A stretch of 64,000 nucleotides of DNA from the NCBI GenBank assembly GCA_043743335.1, contig JAYTWR010000193.1, forward strand, positions 33,074-97,073. The letters run 5' to 3'. Positions within the stretch are counted from its first letter, which is position 1. Each line of letters starts with the position of its first letter. Positions 33,651 through 42,008 of this stretch are shown here, piece after piece. The notes under the pieces were generated by a model. That model saw only the letters and a program-made list of their open reading frames with translations, had not been told where the DNA came from and searched no databases. The stretch comes from UBA5216 sp043743335 (lineage in GTDB: Bacteria; Pseudomonadota; Gammaproteobacteria; Burkholderiales; SG8-41). The translations under genes were made by a program, and so were the position numbers.

Positions 33651-34463
33651 ATGAACATCACCTTCATCGGCGGCGGCAATATGGCCACCGCCATCATCGG
33701 CGGCTTGATCCAGCGCGGCTGGGATCGCACGTCACTGCGTGCGGTTGAAATCCTGCCCGCCGCACGCGAGAAGCTGGAACAATCGTTAAACATCAAAACC
33801 TTCGCCAGCATCACTGCCGAAGCAATGCAAGCCGATTGCGTAGTGCTCGCCATCAAGCCACAGCAGATGCGTGAGGCCGCCACCGCGCTCGCGCCGCTGG
33901 TGAGCAAAGCGCTGGTAATCACCATCGCCGCTGGCATACGCGGCAGTGATTTGTCACGCTGGCTCAACGGTCACACGCGCATTGTGCGCGTCATGCCCAA
34001 CACCCCGGCGCTGGTGCTGGCAGGTATCTCGGGCCTGTATGCGTTGCCCGGCGTTTCTGCTGAAGACCGCGCCGGCGCCGAGCGCATTTTGGGCGCGGTG
34101 GGCGAAACGGTGTGGGTGGCGCGCGAAGACGATATCGACGCCGTGACGGCGGTGTCCGGCAGCGGTCCGGCCTATGTGTTTTACTTTATTGAAGCGCTGG
34201 ATCAGGCCGCGCGCGATCTCGGCATGAGTGCCGAAACCGCGCGGCGACTCGCCATCGCCACCTTCACCGGTGCATCCAAACTCGCCGCCGAAAGCCGTGA
34301 AGACGCCGCCGTATTACGCGCGCGCGTCACGTCCAAAGGCGGCACGACCGAACGCGCGCTGGCGTCTATGGAAGCCGATGCGATCAAGGCCGCGATCGGC
34401 CGCGCGGTGAAAGCGGCCGCCGATCGTTCACGCGAGTTGGGCGATGAACTGGGCAAAGACTGA
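33651..34463 (+). CDS. proC: pyrroline-5-carboxylate reductase
   Basis: 270 residues. It reduces P5C to proline with NAD(P)H. The nucleotide-binding start ITFIGGGNMATAIIGGL, IAIKPQQM-like LAIKPQQM, VMPNTPALVLAGISGL and the C-terminal AVSGSGPAYVFYFIEALDQAARDLG plus SKGGTTERAL signature are intact. It probably forms an operon with yggS and yggT. Confidence 0.97.
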   Translation: MNITFIGGGNMATAIIGGLIQRGWDRTSLRAVEILPAAREKLEQSLNIKTFASITAEAMQADCVVLAIKPQQMREAATALAPLVSKALVITIAAGIRGSDLSRWLNGHTRIVRVMPNTPALVLAGISGLYALPGVSAEDRAGAERILGAVGETVWVAREDDIDAVTAVSGSGPAYVFYFIEALDQAARDLGMSAETARRLAIATFTGASKLAAESREDAAVLRARVTSKGGTTERALASMEADAIKAAIGRAVKAAADRSRELGDELGKD

Positions 34464-34477
34464 CTGCGGGATTAAAC

Positions 34478-34497
34478 ATAACTAATTGATTTTATTG
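34478..34497. repeat. AT-rich 19-mer family, exact consensus
   Basis: ATAACTAATTGATTTTATTG is identical over 20 bp to 41978-41997. It fills most of the proC-yggT gap. Confidence 0.85.
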
Positions 34498-34507
34498 ATA
34501 TTTTTAT

Positions 34508-35065
34508 ATGTTGCTTGAAGCGGTAGCGTTCGTCATTCGCGCGCTGGCTGAATTTTTCGCCGGCGTGTTGCTGTTGCGTTTTTGGATGCAGGTGAGCCGC
34601 GTTGCCGGTCGTAATCTGCTGTCTGAATTCGTGCAGCCGTTGACCAACTTCGCGGTATTGCCCGCACGCCGCATCATCCCCGGTTTGTGGGGCTGGGATC
34701 TGGCGACACTGGTGCTGGCTTGGCTCACGTTGATACTCGAAATCGTGTTGCTGCTGCTGTTACGTGGTGGCACGCTGGCACCGGGCATGGTGCTGATGAT
34801 GGCGCTGCTGCTGTTGCTGCGGCTGGCAGTGTATTTCGCTATCGGCGCGATTTTTGTGCAGGCGATTCTGTCGTGGGTGAATCCCGCCAGCCCGTTGGCA
34901 CCTGTGGTGTCGGCCCTGACGCGCCCGCTACTGCGCCCGATACAGCGCATCGTGCCGCCCATCGGCATGGTTGATTTGTCACCACTGGTGGCACTGCTGA
35001 TTCTGCAACTGATCTTGATGGTGCCGCTGGCGTGGCTGGGCAGCCTGCTCAACGCCGGGTTCTGA
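34508..35065 (+). CDS. yggT: YggT-family inner-membrane protein
   Basis: 185 residues with four to five membrane helices in two YGGT repeats. The repeats are visible as LLLRFWMQVSRVAGRNLLSEFVQPLTNFAVLPARRIIP (landmarks RFWMQ and NPLSxF-like NLLSEFVQP) and AILSWVNPASPLAPVVSALTRPLLRPIQRIVPP. The protein family is linked to osmotic or ion homeostasis and cell-division membrane organisation, without a settled function. Confidence 0.92.
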   Translation: MLLEAVAFVIRALAEFFAGVLLLRFWMQVSRVAGRNLLSEFVQPLTNFAVLPARRIIPGLWGWDLATLVLAWLTLILEIVLLLLLRGGTLAPGMVLMMALLLLLRLAVYFAIGAIFVQAILSWVNPASPLAPVVSALTRPLLRPIQRIVPPIGMVDLSPLVALLILQLILMVPLAWLGSLLNAGF

Positions 35066-35124
35066 TTCAGCTTCGCTGGATTTTGTTCGGCTCAACCCTA
35101 GAAACGGCGGTTTCTAAGTTCCCG

Positions 35125-36615
35125 TTAAGTATCACGCTTGGTTGGCTTTCCGGGCACCGACTCGCTCTCCTCCGCACCCTTTCGCCTGAGCACGTACGCA
35201 CGCACCAACAGCGTCACGGCAATCCACAGCCCCAGCAGCGCGAGTGGCGCCACCACCGCCAGCGGCCACAGCACAGCTACTGTCACCAACACCAGTACGA
35301 CGAGCGCGACCATGGCCATGATGCCCGCCTCAGCGGGGCCGAGCACTCGGTGGTTGGTCATGGCTGCGCCGACGGTATTGCTGATGCGCAAGGCGCCTGC
35401 CGCCGCACGTGAAGCGCTGCCACGAAAACGCCCGCGCGCGCCGGAGCGACCGCGCGTGGCGTGCAACACGGCGGGCCGCACACGATTGCGCGCGGACAAC
35501 ACAATTTCCGTGGCATTGCACAGGTCTTCTTCGTAAGCGGTTTCCATTCGTGCGGCAAAACCAGCGTCTTCAATGGCGACATCCAGTTCGTAGTTGCCGA
35601 GCCAGCTTGCGATGTTCAAATTGGTGGATCCCACCCGCGCCCAGCGCCCGTCGGCCACTGCGGTTTTGGCATGCAGCATGGGGCCATTCCACTCAAACAC
35701 GCGGATGCCCGCTTCCAGCAGTGTGCGATATCCCGCACGCGACAAGGTGGAGACCGCCAGCAGATTACTCACGCCAGGCACCAGCAGGCGCACGTCCACG
35801 CCATCCAGCGCAGCCGCGCGCAGCGCCTGCACATAAGGTGCCATGCCGACGTAGTACGCATCGGTCAGCCACAGCGTGCGCGTGGCCATGGCCGCAATCA
35901 ACTGATCCAGCCGATACAGACTGGCATAGTTGGGTAAATTGGCCATCACGCGCAGCGTCACGTCGCCGGTGTGCGGCATGGATGCGGGGTCAGCAAAGGC
36001 GGCCTCCGGCAACGGCGCGCCAGTCGCCGCCCACACTTGCGCAAACGCACGCTCGACATCGGCCACCGCCGGCCCGGTGATGGCAATGCCGGTATCGCGC
36101 CACGGCGCGACGCCCTTCGCTGCGTCGCCTTCCCAACGCGAACTCACGCACAGGCCCGATACAAAACCGACTTGGCCGTCCACACTCATCATTTTGCGAT
36201 GGTCGCGCTGCATCCAGCCAAACGGGCTACCCAGCGACGGTGGGTTAAAGGTACGCACTTGGCCACCGGCTTCCACCAGCGGTGCCAGCACGGTGTGTGA
36301 ACCTTGCCCGCAGCCGCCGACCCAATCGTAAATCACGCGCACGACCACACCGGCTCGTGCGCGCTCCGCCAGCGCAGCCGCAAAACGCTGCCCCACGACA
36401 TCGTTCGCAATAATGTAGTTTTCGAAAAAAATCGTGCGTTGCGCACAAGCGATGGCCTCCAACCATGCTGGGTAATTTTCACTAGCGTCTTTCAGTAAAC
36501 GCACCTGATTACCCGGCACCAGCGGTGCCCCCGCCGTACGCGACAACGCCTGCCCGGCCAGCCGGCGCACCGGGCCTTGGGAACGCGGATCAAAGCGGCG
36601 AAAATCGTCTGCCAC
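35125..36615 (-). CDS. phospholipase D-family cardiolipin synthase-like enzyme
   Basis: 496 residues. It has two HKD motifs: RDHRKMMSVDGQVGFVSG and MLHAKTAVADGRWARVGSTNL. These pair to form the phosphatidyl-transfer site used by ClsB-type cardiolipin synthases. The C-terminal ~100 residues are basic, followed by two membrane segments (GIMAMVALVVLVLVTVAVLW, then LALLGLWIAVTLLVRAY), an unusual place for the anchor since classical Cls has N-terminal helices. It ends in a charged tail. It is convergent with yggT. Confidence 0.87.
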   Translation of the reverse strand: MADDFRRFDPRSQGPVRRLAGQALSRTAGAPLVPGNQVRLLKDASENYPAWLEAIACAQRTIFFENYIIANDVVGQRFAAALAERARAGVVVRVIYDWVGGCGQGSHTVLAPLVEAGGQVRTFNPPSLGSPFGWMQRDHRKMMSVDGQVGFVSGLCVSSRWEGDAAKGVAPWRDTGIAITGPAVADVERAFAQVWAATGAPLPEAAFADPASMPHTGDVTLRVMANLPNYASLYRLDQLIAAMATRTLWLTDAYYVGMAPYVQALRAAALDGVDVRLLVPGVSNLLAVSTLSRAGYRTLLEAGIRVFEWNGPMLHAKTAVADGRWARVGSTNLNIASWLGNYELDVAIEDAGFAARMETAYEEDLCNATEIVLSARNRVRPAVLHATRGRSGARGRFRGSASRAAAGALRISNTVGAAMTNHRVLGPAEAGIMAMVALVVLVLVTVAVLWPLAVVAPLALLGLWIAVTLLVRAYVLRRKGAEESESVPGKPTKRDT

Positions 36616-36660
36616 GGCTGCAGCCTCCGGCTGTAAACTTGGAAAAGCATTTAGCCACTG

Positions 36661-36805
36661 AGAACATAAAGAACACAGAGAACACAGAGAACACAGAGAA
36701 CACCGTGGGAATTCAGGCCGTTACCGTGCTTCACCAGTATCACGCAGCCGCATCAGCCAAAGGTAGGGTCTTTCCTCGGTGTCCTCTGTGTCTTCGGTGG
36801 CAATG
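36661..36805. repeat. GAACACAGA repeat tract with inverted partner
   Basis: Four units of about 9 bp (GAACACAGA) at 36670-36703 are followed after ~70 bp by a diverged copy in opposite orientation (GTGTCCTCTGTGTCTTC, about 36779-36797). The two could form a long imperfect hairpin between the PLD gene and rng. No ORF is credible here. Confidence 0.7.
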
Positions 36806-36827
36806 GCCTTTTGGGGGTAGCGCGCTG

Positions 36828-38285
36828 TTACATCAGCACGATGTCGAACTGTTCCTGGTTGTAAAGACTTTCCACCTGCAGCGAGACCGGCTTGCCGATG
36901 TCGTCCGACAGTATTGCGAGGCTCTGCGACTCCTCGTCAAGAAACATGTCGATCACCTGTTGCGAAGCGAGAATGCGAAATTCGCGCGCGTTGAACTGCC
37001 GCGCCTCGCGCATCAGCTCGCGCAGGATTTGGTAGCAGACGGTCTGCGCGGTTTTAAGTTCGCCGCGTCCCTCGCACACCGGACACGGCTGGCACAACAC
37101 ATGCGCCAGCGATTCCCGCGTGCGCTTGCGCGTCATTTCCACCAGCCCCAGTTGCGTGAAACCGTTAATGGTCATGCGCGTGCGGTCGCGCGCCAGCGCC
37201 TTGCGGAACTCGTTGAGCACGGCGTTGCGGTGCTCTTCGGTATCCATATCAATGAAGTCGATAATGATAATGCCGCCCAAGTTGCGCAGCCGCAACTGGC
37301 GCGCGATCACCTGCGCCGCTTCGAGATTGGTTTTGAAAATGGTGTCGTCGAAACTGCGCACGCCGACAAAGCCGCCGGTGTTGACATCCACCGTGGTCAG
37401 TGCTTCGGTCTGATCGATAATCAAATAGCCGCCTGATTTCAAATCTACGCGGCGCGCCAGCGCTTTTTCGATTTCGCTTTCCACGCCATACAAATCAAAC
37501 AGCGGTCGTTCACCCTGATAACAATTGATGCGATCCGCACTGGTGGGCGTGTAGTCGCGCGCGAATTGCAGCATGGTGGTGTGTATCTCCGGCGTGTCGA
37601 CCACGATGCGCGTGGTTTCATCGCCGACAAAATCGCGCAACACGCGCAAGCCCAGATGCAAATCCTGATACAGCACGGTCAAGGCTGGCGCGCTCTGCGC
37701 TTTTTCCTGTATGCCGCTCCAGATTTTGCGCAAATACGCCAAGTCCGACGCTAGCTCGCCCTCGGTTGCCGTCTCCGCCATGGTGCGAATGATGTAACCG
37801 CCTTTGTCGCTTTCGGGCAGCAGCTTTTGCAGCTTTTCACGCAGGTGCGTGCGGTTTTCTTCATCCTCAATACGCTGCGAGATGCCGATGTACGCGTCGT
37901 CCTGCGGCAAGTACACGAGAAAGCGCCCGGCGATGCTGATCTGCGTCGACAACCGCGCACCCTTGGTGCCGAGCGGGTCTTTCACCACCTGCACCACTAG
38001 GGTTTGGCCTTCACGCAACAGGCTTTCAATCGGCGGCCCACCGCCGCCATTGTGGCGGTTGCCCCAAATGTCCGCCACGTGCAAAAACGCCGCGCGTTCG
38101 CCGGCGATATCCACGAACGCCGACTGCATGCCCGGCAACACGCGCACCACCTTGCCCATGTACACGTTGCCCACCAGCCCGCGCGCCGAGGTGCGCTCCA
38201 CATGTAACTCGTGCATCACGCCGTTTTCGATGACCGCAACGCGGGTTTCCTGCGGGGTGACGTTGATGAGGATTTCTTCGCTCAT
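36828..38285 (-). CDS. rng: ribonuclease G
   Basis: 485 residues, the RNase G size without the RNase E scaffold tail. It has an N-terminal S1 domain with inserts (GLVGNVYMGKVVRVLPGMQSAFVDIA in outline), the catalytic Asp pair around DVNTGGFVG and IIIDFIDMD, and the zinc link CQPCPVCEGRG. It matures 16S rRNA and decays mRNA. It is the last gene of the aceE-aceF-nadD-rsfS-rlmH-maf-rng run, 5 bp behind maf. Confidence 0.96.
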   Translation of the reverse strand: MSEEILINVTPQETRVAVIENGVMHELHVERTSARGLVGNVYMGKVVRVLPGMQSAFVDIAGERAAFLHVADIWGNRHNGGGGPPIESLLREGQTLVVQVVKDPLGTKGARLSTQISIAGRFLVYLPQDDAYIGISQRIEDEENRTHLREKLQKLLPESDKGGYIIRTMAETATEGELASDLAYLRKIWSGIQEKAQSAPALTVLYQDLHLGLRVLRDFVGDETTRIVVDTPEIHTTMLQFARDYTPTSADRINCYQGERPLFDLYGVESEIEKALARRVDLKSGGYLIIDQTEALTTVDVNTGGFVGVRSFDDTIFKTNLEAAQVIARQLRLRNLGGIIIIDFIDMDTEEHRNAVLNEFRKALARDRTRMTINGFTQLGLVEMTRKRTRESLAHVLCQPCPVCEGRGELKTAQTVCYQILRELMREARQFNAREFRILASQQVIDMFLDEESQSLAILSDDIGKPVSLQVESLYNQEQFDIVLM

Positions 38286-38290
38286 GTTTT

Positions 38291-38911
38291 TTAATACTCG
38301 ATGCCGAACAGCGCGAGCAATTCCGCCGTTTCAAACAACGGCAAACCCATGATGCCGGAGTAGCTGCCGTCGATGCGGGCAATGAACGCTGCCGCACGGC
38401 CTTGCACGGCGTAGGCACCAGCCTTGTCCAAGGATTCGCCGCTGGCAATATAACGGCGGATTTGCGCAACGTCCAGTTCGCGCAGGCACACTGTGGATAC
38501 GCTGACACGTGTTTCGAGCCGTTCGCCGTAAGCCATGGCGACAGCGGTGATCACGCTATGGCTACGGCCTGACAGTGATTTGAGGATGCGTTCGGCGTCG
38601 ACGGCGTGTTGCGGTTTGCCGATAATCGCGTCGTCGAGCGCGATGGTGGTGTCAGCCGCCAGCACGGGTTTGATCAGCCCTGTCGCTCGGCGCGACATCA
38701 CTTCCAGCCCCTTGCGCGCCTTGGCGGTCGCCACACGCAATGCGTAGTCGCGCGCGGGTTCGTCGCGGCGCGCGGATTCATCGACATCAACCCCGCGCGG
38801 CACCGCTTCGCGCAACAGCAGCAGTTCATGGCCCACGCCGATTTGCCGTAGCAATTCACGGCGACGCGGGCTACGGGATGCGAGGAACAGGTTTTTGTCG
38901 GTGACGGGCAT
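38291..38911 (-). CDS. maf: Maf family nucleoside triphosphate pyrophosphatase
   Basis: 206 residues from the ATG at 38911. The open frame extends 49 codons upstream into rlmH and is not family-like. It hydrolyses non-canonical or dTTP/UTP-type nucleotides to monophosphates. Landmarks are LASRSPRRRELLRQIG, LAADTTIALDDAIIGKP, LKSLSGRSHSVITAVA and YAVQGRAAAFIARIDGSYSGIMGLPL. The substrate motif YAVQG places it in the YhdE-like group. Confidence 0.95.
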   Translation of the reverse strand: MPVTDKNLFLASRSPRRRELLRQIGVGHELLLLREAVPRGVDVDESARRDEPARDYALRVATAKARKGLEVMSRRATGLIKPVLAADTTIALDDAIIGKPQHAVDAERILKSLSGRSHSVITAVAMAYGERLETRVSVSTVCLRELDVAQIRRYIASGESLDKAGAYAVQGRAAAFIARIDGSYSGIMGLPLFETAELLALFGIEY

Positions 38912-38946
38912 GGTGTTGCCTCTATTTCGAATGCGCGAAGACTGTC

Positions 38947-39426
38947 TTACACACGATGATACGGATGATTGTTCAATATCGAAACCGCGCGATATAACTG
39001 CTCCGCGAGTAGCACACGCACGAGGCCATGCGGCAGGGTCAGCGGCGACAGCGACCACAGCCAGTCTGCGCCGGATTTCAGCCGCGCCGCCGTGCCATCG
39101 GCACCACCGATCACAAACGCCACATCGCGCCCGTCGCCGCGCCAGCGATCGAGCCGCTGCGCGAGTTGTTGCGTGGAAACAGCTTTACCGGTTTCATCGA
39201 GCACCACGCTGAGCGCGCCCTTGGGCAGCGCGGCTTCGATGCGTTGGGCTTCTTTTTCCAGTACGCGGGCGGCGGCGCTGCTGCCCGGTTCGTCGCGCCG
39301 CGCCTCGGGCTTGAGTTCAATGAGATTGAGCGGCATATCACGCGGCATCCGTTTGGCGTACTGGTTAAAGCCGCTATCGAGCCAATCCGGCAGGCGATGC
39401 CCTACGGCGACGACACTGAGCTTCAA
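38947..39426 (-). CDS. rlmH: 23S rRNA pseudouridine-1915 N3-methyltransferase RlmH
   Basis: 159 residues if the TTG at 39426 is used (KLSVVAVGHRLPDWLDSG). GAGGA lies about 10 nt upstream and no ATG fits. The SPOUT fold is clear: VVLDETGKAVSTQQLAQRL, VAFVIGGADGT, LSPLTLPHGLVRVLLAEQLYRA and the C-terminal NNHPYHR. It methylates pseudouridine 1915 on assembled 70S ribosomes. It starts 13 bp after the rsfS stop. Confidence 0.95.
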   Translation of the reverse strand: MKLSVVAVGHRLPDWLDSGFNQYAKRMPRDMPLNLIELKPEARRDEPGSSAAARVLEKEAQRIEAALPKGALSVVLDETGKAVSTQQLAQRLDRWRGDGRDVAFVIGGADGTAARLKSGADWLWSLSPLTLPHGLVRVLLAEQLYRAVSILNNHPYHRV

Positions 39427-39439
39427 CGCGCGAGGTTCC

Positions 39440-39931
39440 TCAAGACTTGGCAGGCTTCGCGCGCTTGACCTTGGCGCGAGGCGCAGCGGGCTTGGAACGC
39501 TTGGGTGGCTTGGCACGCTTGGAAAGCCGAGTTTTTTTGACCGTTTTCGCTTTGGCTGGCTTGTCTTTGGCAACCTTCTCGACTTTGGGTTCTTTCGCGG
39601 CCTTGGGCGGTGGCGCCCACAGTTCTTCGAGATTGTAGTAAGCACGAATCGCTGGCTGCATGATGTGCACTACCGTGTCGCCGATATCCACCAGCACCCA
39701 TTCGCCGGTTTGCTCGCCTTCGACACCGTAAATTTTGCCGCCGGTGGCTTTCACCTGCTGCTGCACACGATCGGCCAGCGCGCGGCACTGGCGATTGGAT
39801 TCACCGGTGGCGACGATCACCTTGTCGAAGTAGGCCGTCATTTTTTTCACGTCGAAGACTTGGATGTCGCGCGCCTTTACGTCTTCCAGCGCATCAACCG
39901 CCGCGCGCGTTATTTTATCCAGTCGCATCAT
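39440..39931 (-). CDS. rsfS: ribosome silencing factor RsfS with a basic C-terminal extension
   Basis: 163 residues. The first ~110 match RsfS/Iojap: ALEDVKARDIQVFDV, FDKVIVATGESNRQCRALADRV, WVLVDIGDTVVHIMQP and YYNLEELW. It binds uL14 and blocks subunit joining in slow growth. The last ~50 residues are almost entirely Lys, Ala, Pro and Arg (KPAKAKTVKKTRLSKRAK and similar), absent from most RsfS proteins. The extension could bind rRNA or polyphosphate. The ATG overlaps the nadD stop by 4 bp. Confidence 0.94.
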   Translation of the reverse strand: MMRLDKITRAAVDALEDVKARDIQVFDVKKMTAYFDKVIVATGESNRQCRALADRVQQQVKATGGKIYGVEGEQTGEWVLVDIGDTVVHIMQPAIRAYYNLEELWAPPPKAAKEPKVEKVAKDKPAKAKTVKKTRLSKRAKPPKRSKPAAPRAKVKRAKPAKS

Positions 39932-40626
39932 GATATTTTCTCTCTTAAAAACAAGTAGTTATGATCTATATACTCCAGTACTGCATCGGTAGTGAAGTAG
40001 CGCGCACTGCGCTTTGCTGCGGTGGCCGCGATGGCCGCGCGAATGGCGGTGGCGGAAATATCCAGCGCGGTAATCGGCACGACGGCTATGCGCCCCGCAG
40101 GTGACTGGTGCAACGCCGTGGCTGCGGCTGCGGCTGCGGCTGTGCCAACATCAGCGTCCAAGCGGCGCAGCGCGAATTCTTGTGTGAGCGCGGCATCGCT
40201 GAGCTGCGTCAACAGCGCGCCCGGCCGGTGCGCTACAGCCAGATGCGCGAGGCCGAAAATCTCTTGCCAGCGATGCCAGCGGTGAAAACCGAGAAACGCA
40301 TCTGCGCCCATGATCAACACCAGCGGCTGCGCTGCGCCGAGCTCGGCGCGCAACGCGGTAAGCGTGTCGAAGCTGTACGACAAACCGTCGCGGCGTGTCT
40401 CGCGGTCATCCACGTTAAACAGCGGATTGCCCGCCGTGGCGAGCCGCACCATCGCAAGCCGGTGCGCGGCGCTGGTTTCCGGCGTGGCGCGATGCGGCGG
40501 CGTACCGCCGGGGATGAAGCGCACTTCGCTTAAAGCCAGCGACTCCGCGACTTCCTGCGCCAGCCGCAAGTGCCCGTAGTGTACCGGATCGAAAGTACCG
40601 CCGAGAATGCCGATGGCGCCTTGCAA
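39928..40626 (-). CDS. nadD: nicotinate-nucleotide adenylyltransferase
   Basis: 232 residues from a TTG at 40626, one base after the aceF stop. No ATG is suitable, and upstream codons lie within aceF. It adenylates nicotinate mononucleotide in NAD synthesis. IGILGGTFDPVHYGHLRLA with the nucleotidyl-transferase (H)xGH motif, FIPGGTPPHR, LIMGADAFLGFHRWHRW and ALDISATAIR are diagnostic. An Ala run (about residues 165-175) is encoded by repeated GCN codons. Tight linkage to aceF suggests translational coupling. Confidence 0.94.
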   Translation of the reverse strand: MQGAIGILGGTFDPVHYGHLRLAQEVAESLALSEVRFIPGGTPPHRATPETSAAHRLAMVRLATAGNPLFNVDDRETRRDGLSYSFDTLTALRAELGAAQPLVLIMGADAFLGFHRWHRWQEIFGLAHLAVAHRPGALLTQLSDAALTQEFALRRLDADVGTAAAAAAATALHQSPAGRIAVVPITALDISATAIRAAIAATAAKRSARYFTTDAVLEYIDHNYLFLREKIS

Positions 40627-40627
40627 A

Positions 40628-41962
40628 TCAGAGCACCAAGCGCCGTATGTCCGCCAGCGTTTGCGAGAGGAACGACACAAATCGCGCGCCTTGGGCGCCG
40701 TCGATCACGCGGTGATCGTACGACAGCGACAGCGGCAACATCAGCCGCGGCTGAAATGCCTTGCCGTCCCACACGGGTTTCATCACCGCTTTACCCACGC
40801 CGAGGATCGCCACTTCGGGCGCGTTGATAATCGGCGTGAACATCGTGCCGCCCAAACCGCCAAGACTGGAAATCGAAAAGCAGCCGCCCTGCACATCCGC
40901 CGGGGCGATTTTGCCGCTGCGCATGCGGTCGCTGACGGTGCCAAGCTCTTGCGCAATTTCCAACAACCCTTTTTTATCCACATCGCGCAGCACTGGCACC
41001 ACCAAGCCGTTGGGCGTATCCACTGCCACACCGATGTGGAAATAATTTTTGAGAATCAGGCTTTCACTATCAGCCGACAACGATGAGTTGAACTCGGGAA
41101 ACTGCTTCAACGCCACCACCGAAGCTTTCATCAAAAAGCCCAGCAGGGTGAACTTGATACCTTTCTTTTGCGCCTCAGCCGATTGCGATTTACGGAAGGC
41201 TTCGAGATCGGTGATATCCGCTTCGTCGTGCTGCGTGACGTGCGGAATACTCACCCAGTTGCGATGCAAAAAACTACCCGAGAGTTTGCGGATGCGCGAC
41301 AGCGGTTTGCTTTCAATCGCGCCGAATTTCGCAAAATCCACCTGCGGCATCGGCGGCAGATTCAGGCCCAAGCCACTGCCGGAAGCCCCGGTAGCCTCGC
41401 CGCGCGGCTTCGCCAGTTCACCCTTAACAAACGACTGCACGTCTTCGCGCAAAATGCGGCTCTTGGGGCCGCTACCGGTGACACGCGCGAGAGCAACGCC
41501 GAGTTCACGCGCAAACTGCCGCACCGACGGACTGGCGTGTGCCGTACCGCTGCTGATGGCGGCGGGTACCGACGTGGGTACCGATGCGGGTGCCTGTGTG
41601 GGCAGTGCGGCCGATTGCGCCGGCTTTGCTGCCACAGGCGCGGGTGCTGCAGCGGCAGGCACCGCCACTTTTGCCACCGGTGCGGCAGCCGTCGTCGTCG
41701 TTGCCGTCGTTACCGTCGTTACAATAGGCTCCAGCGTCAATACCAACGTGCCCTTGGAAACCTTGTCGCCGGTTTTCACCATAATGGCTTTGACCACGCC
41801 GCCAGCGGGCGAGGGCACATCCATGGTCGCCTTGTCGGACTCCAGCGTCATTAGCGAATCTTCGGCCTTGACGGTATCGCCAGGCTTGACGAACACCTCG
41901 ATCACCGGAATATTTTTATAGTCGCCGATGTCCGGGACGGTTACTTCAATCGCATTGGCCAT
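40628..41962 (-). CDS. aceF: dihydrolipoamide acetyltransferase, E2 of pyruvate dehydrogenase
   Basis: 444 residues. It has one lipoyl domain (residues 1-80, lipoylated Lys in ESDKATMDVPSPAGG), a long Ala/Pro/Thr linker, a peripheral-subunit-binding domain (ASPSVRQFARELGVALARVTGSGP) and the catalytic domain with YDHRVIDGAQGARF. E. coli has three lipoyl domains, and many betaproteobacteria have one or two. It makes acetyl-CoA with AceE. No lpd (E3) gene follows: nadD comes next. Confidence 0.96.
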   Translation of the reverse strand: MANAIEVTVPDIGDYKNIPVIEVFVKPGDTVKAEDSLMTLESDKATMDVPSPAGGVVKAIMVKTGDKVSKGTLVLTLEPIVTTVTTATTTTAAAPVAKVAVPAAAAPAPVAAKPAQSAALPTQAPASVPTSVPAAISSGTAHASPSVRQFARELGVALARVTGSGPKSRILREDVQSFVKGELAKPRGEATGASGSGLGLNLPPMPQVDFAKFGAIESKPLSRIRKLSGSFLHRNWVSIPHVTQHDEADITDLEAFRKSQSAEAQKKGIKFTLLGFLMKASVVALKQFPEFNSSLSADSESLILKNYFHIGVAVDTPNGLVVPVLRDVDKKGLLEIAQELGTVSDRMRSGKIAPADVQGGCFSISSLGGLGGTMFTPIINAPEVAILGVGKAVMKPVWDGKAFQPRLMLPLSLSYDHRVIDGAQGARFVSFLSQTLADIRRLVL

Positions 41963-41977
41963 AGTGTGCGCTTAGTT

Positions 41978-41997
41978 ATAACTAATTGATTTTATTG
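41978..41997. repeat. AT-rich 19-mer family, exact consensus
   Basis: This copy is identical over 20 bp to 34478-34497 and lies in the 46-bp aceE-aceF gap. Confidence 0.85.
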
Positions 41998-42008
41998 GGT
42001 TTTATTTT

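Noticed and set aside
36670..36703. short regular repeats as a possible CRISPR array
   Set aside because: Units are 9 bp with no spacers, and there are no cas genes.
36525..37436. 303-codon plus-strand frame over the repeat tract and rng
   Set aside because: Its NTENTENTEN stretch is just the repeat read as protein, and the rest is antisense to rng.
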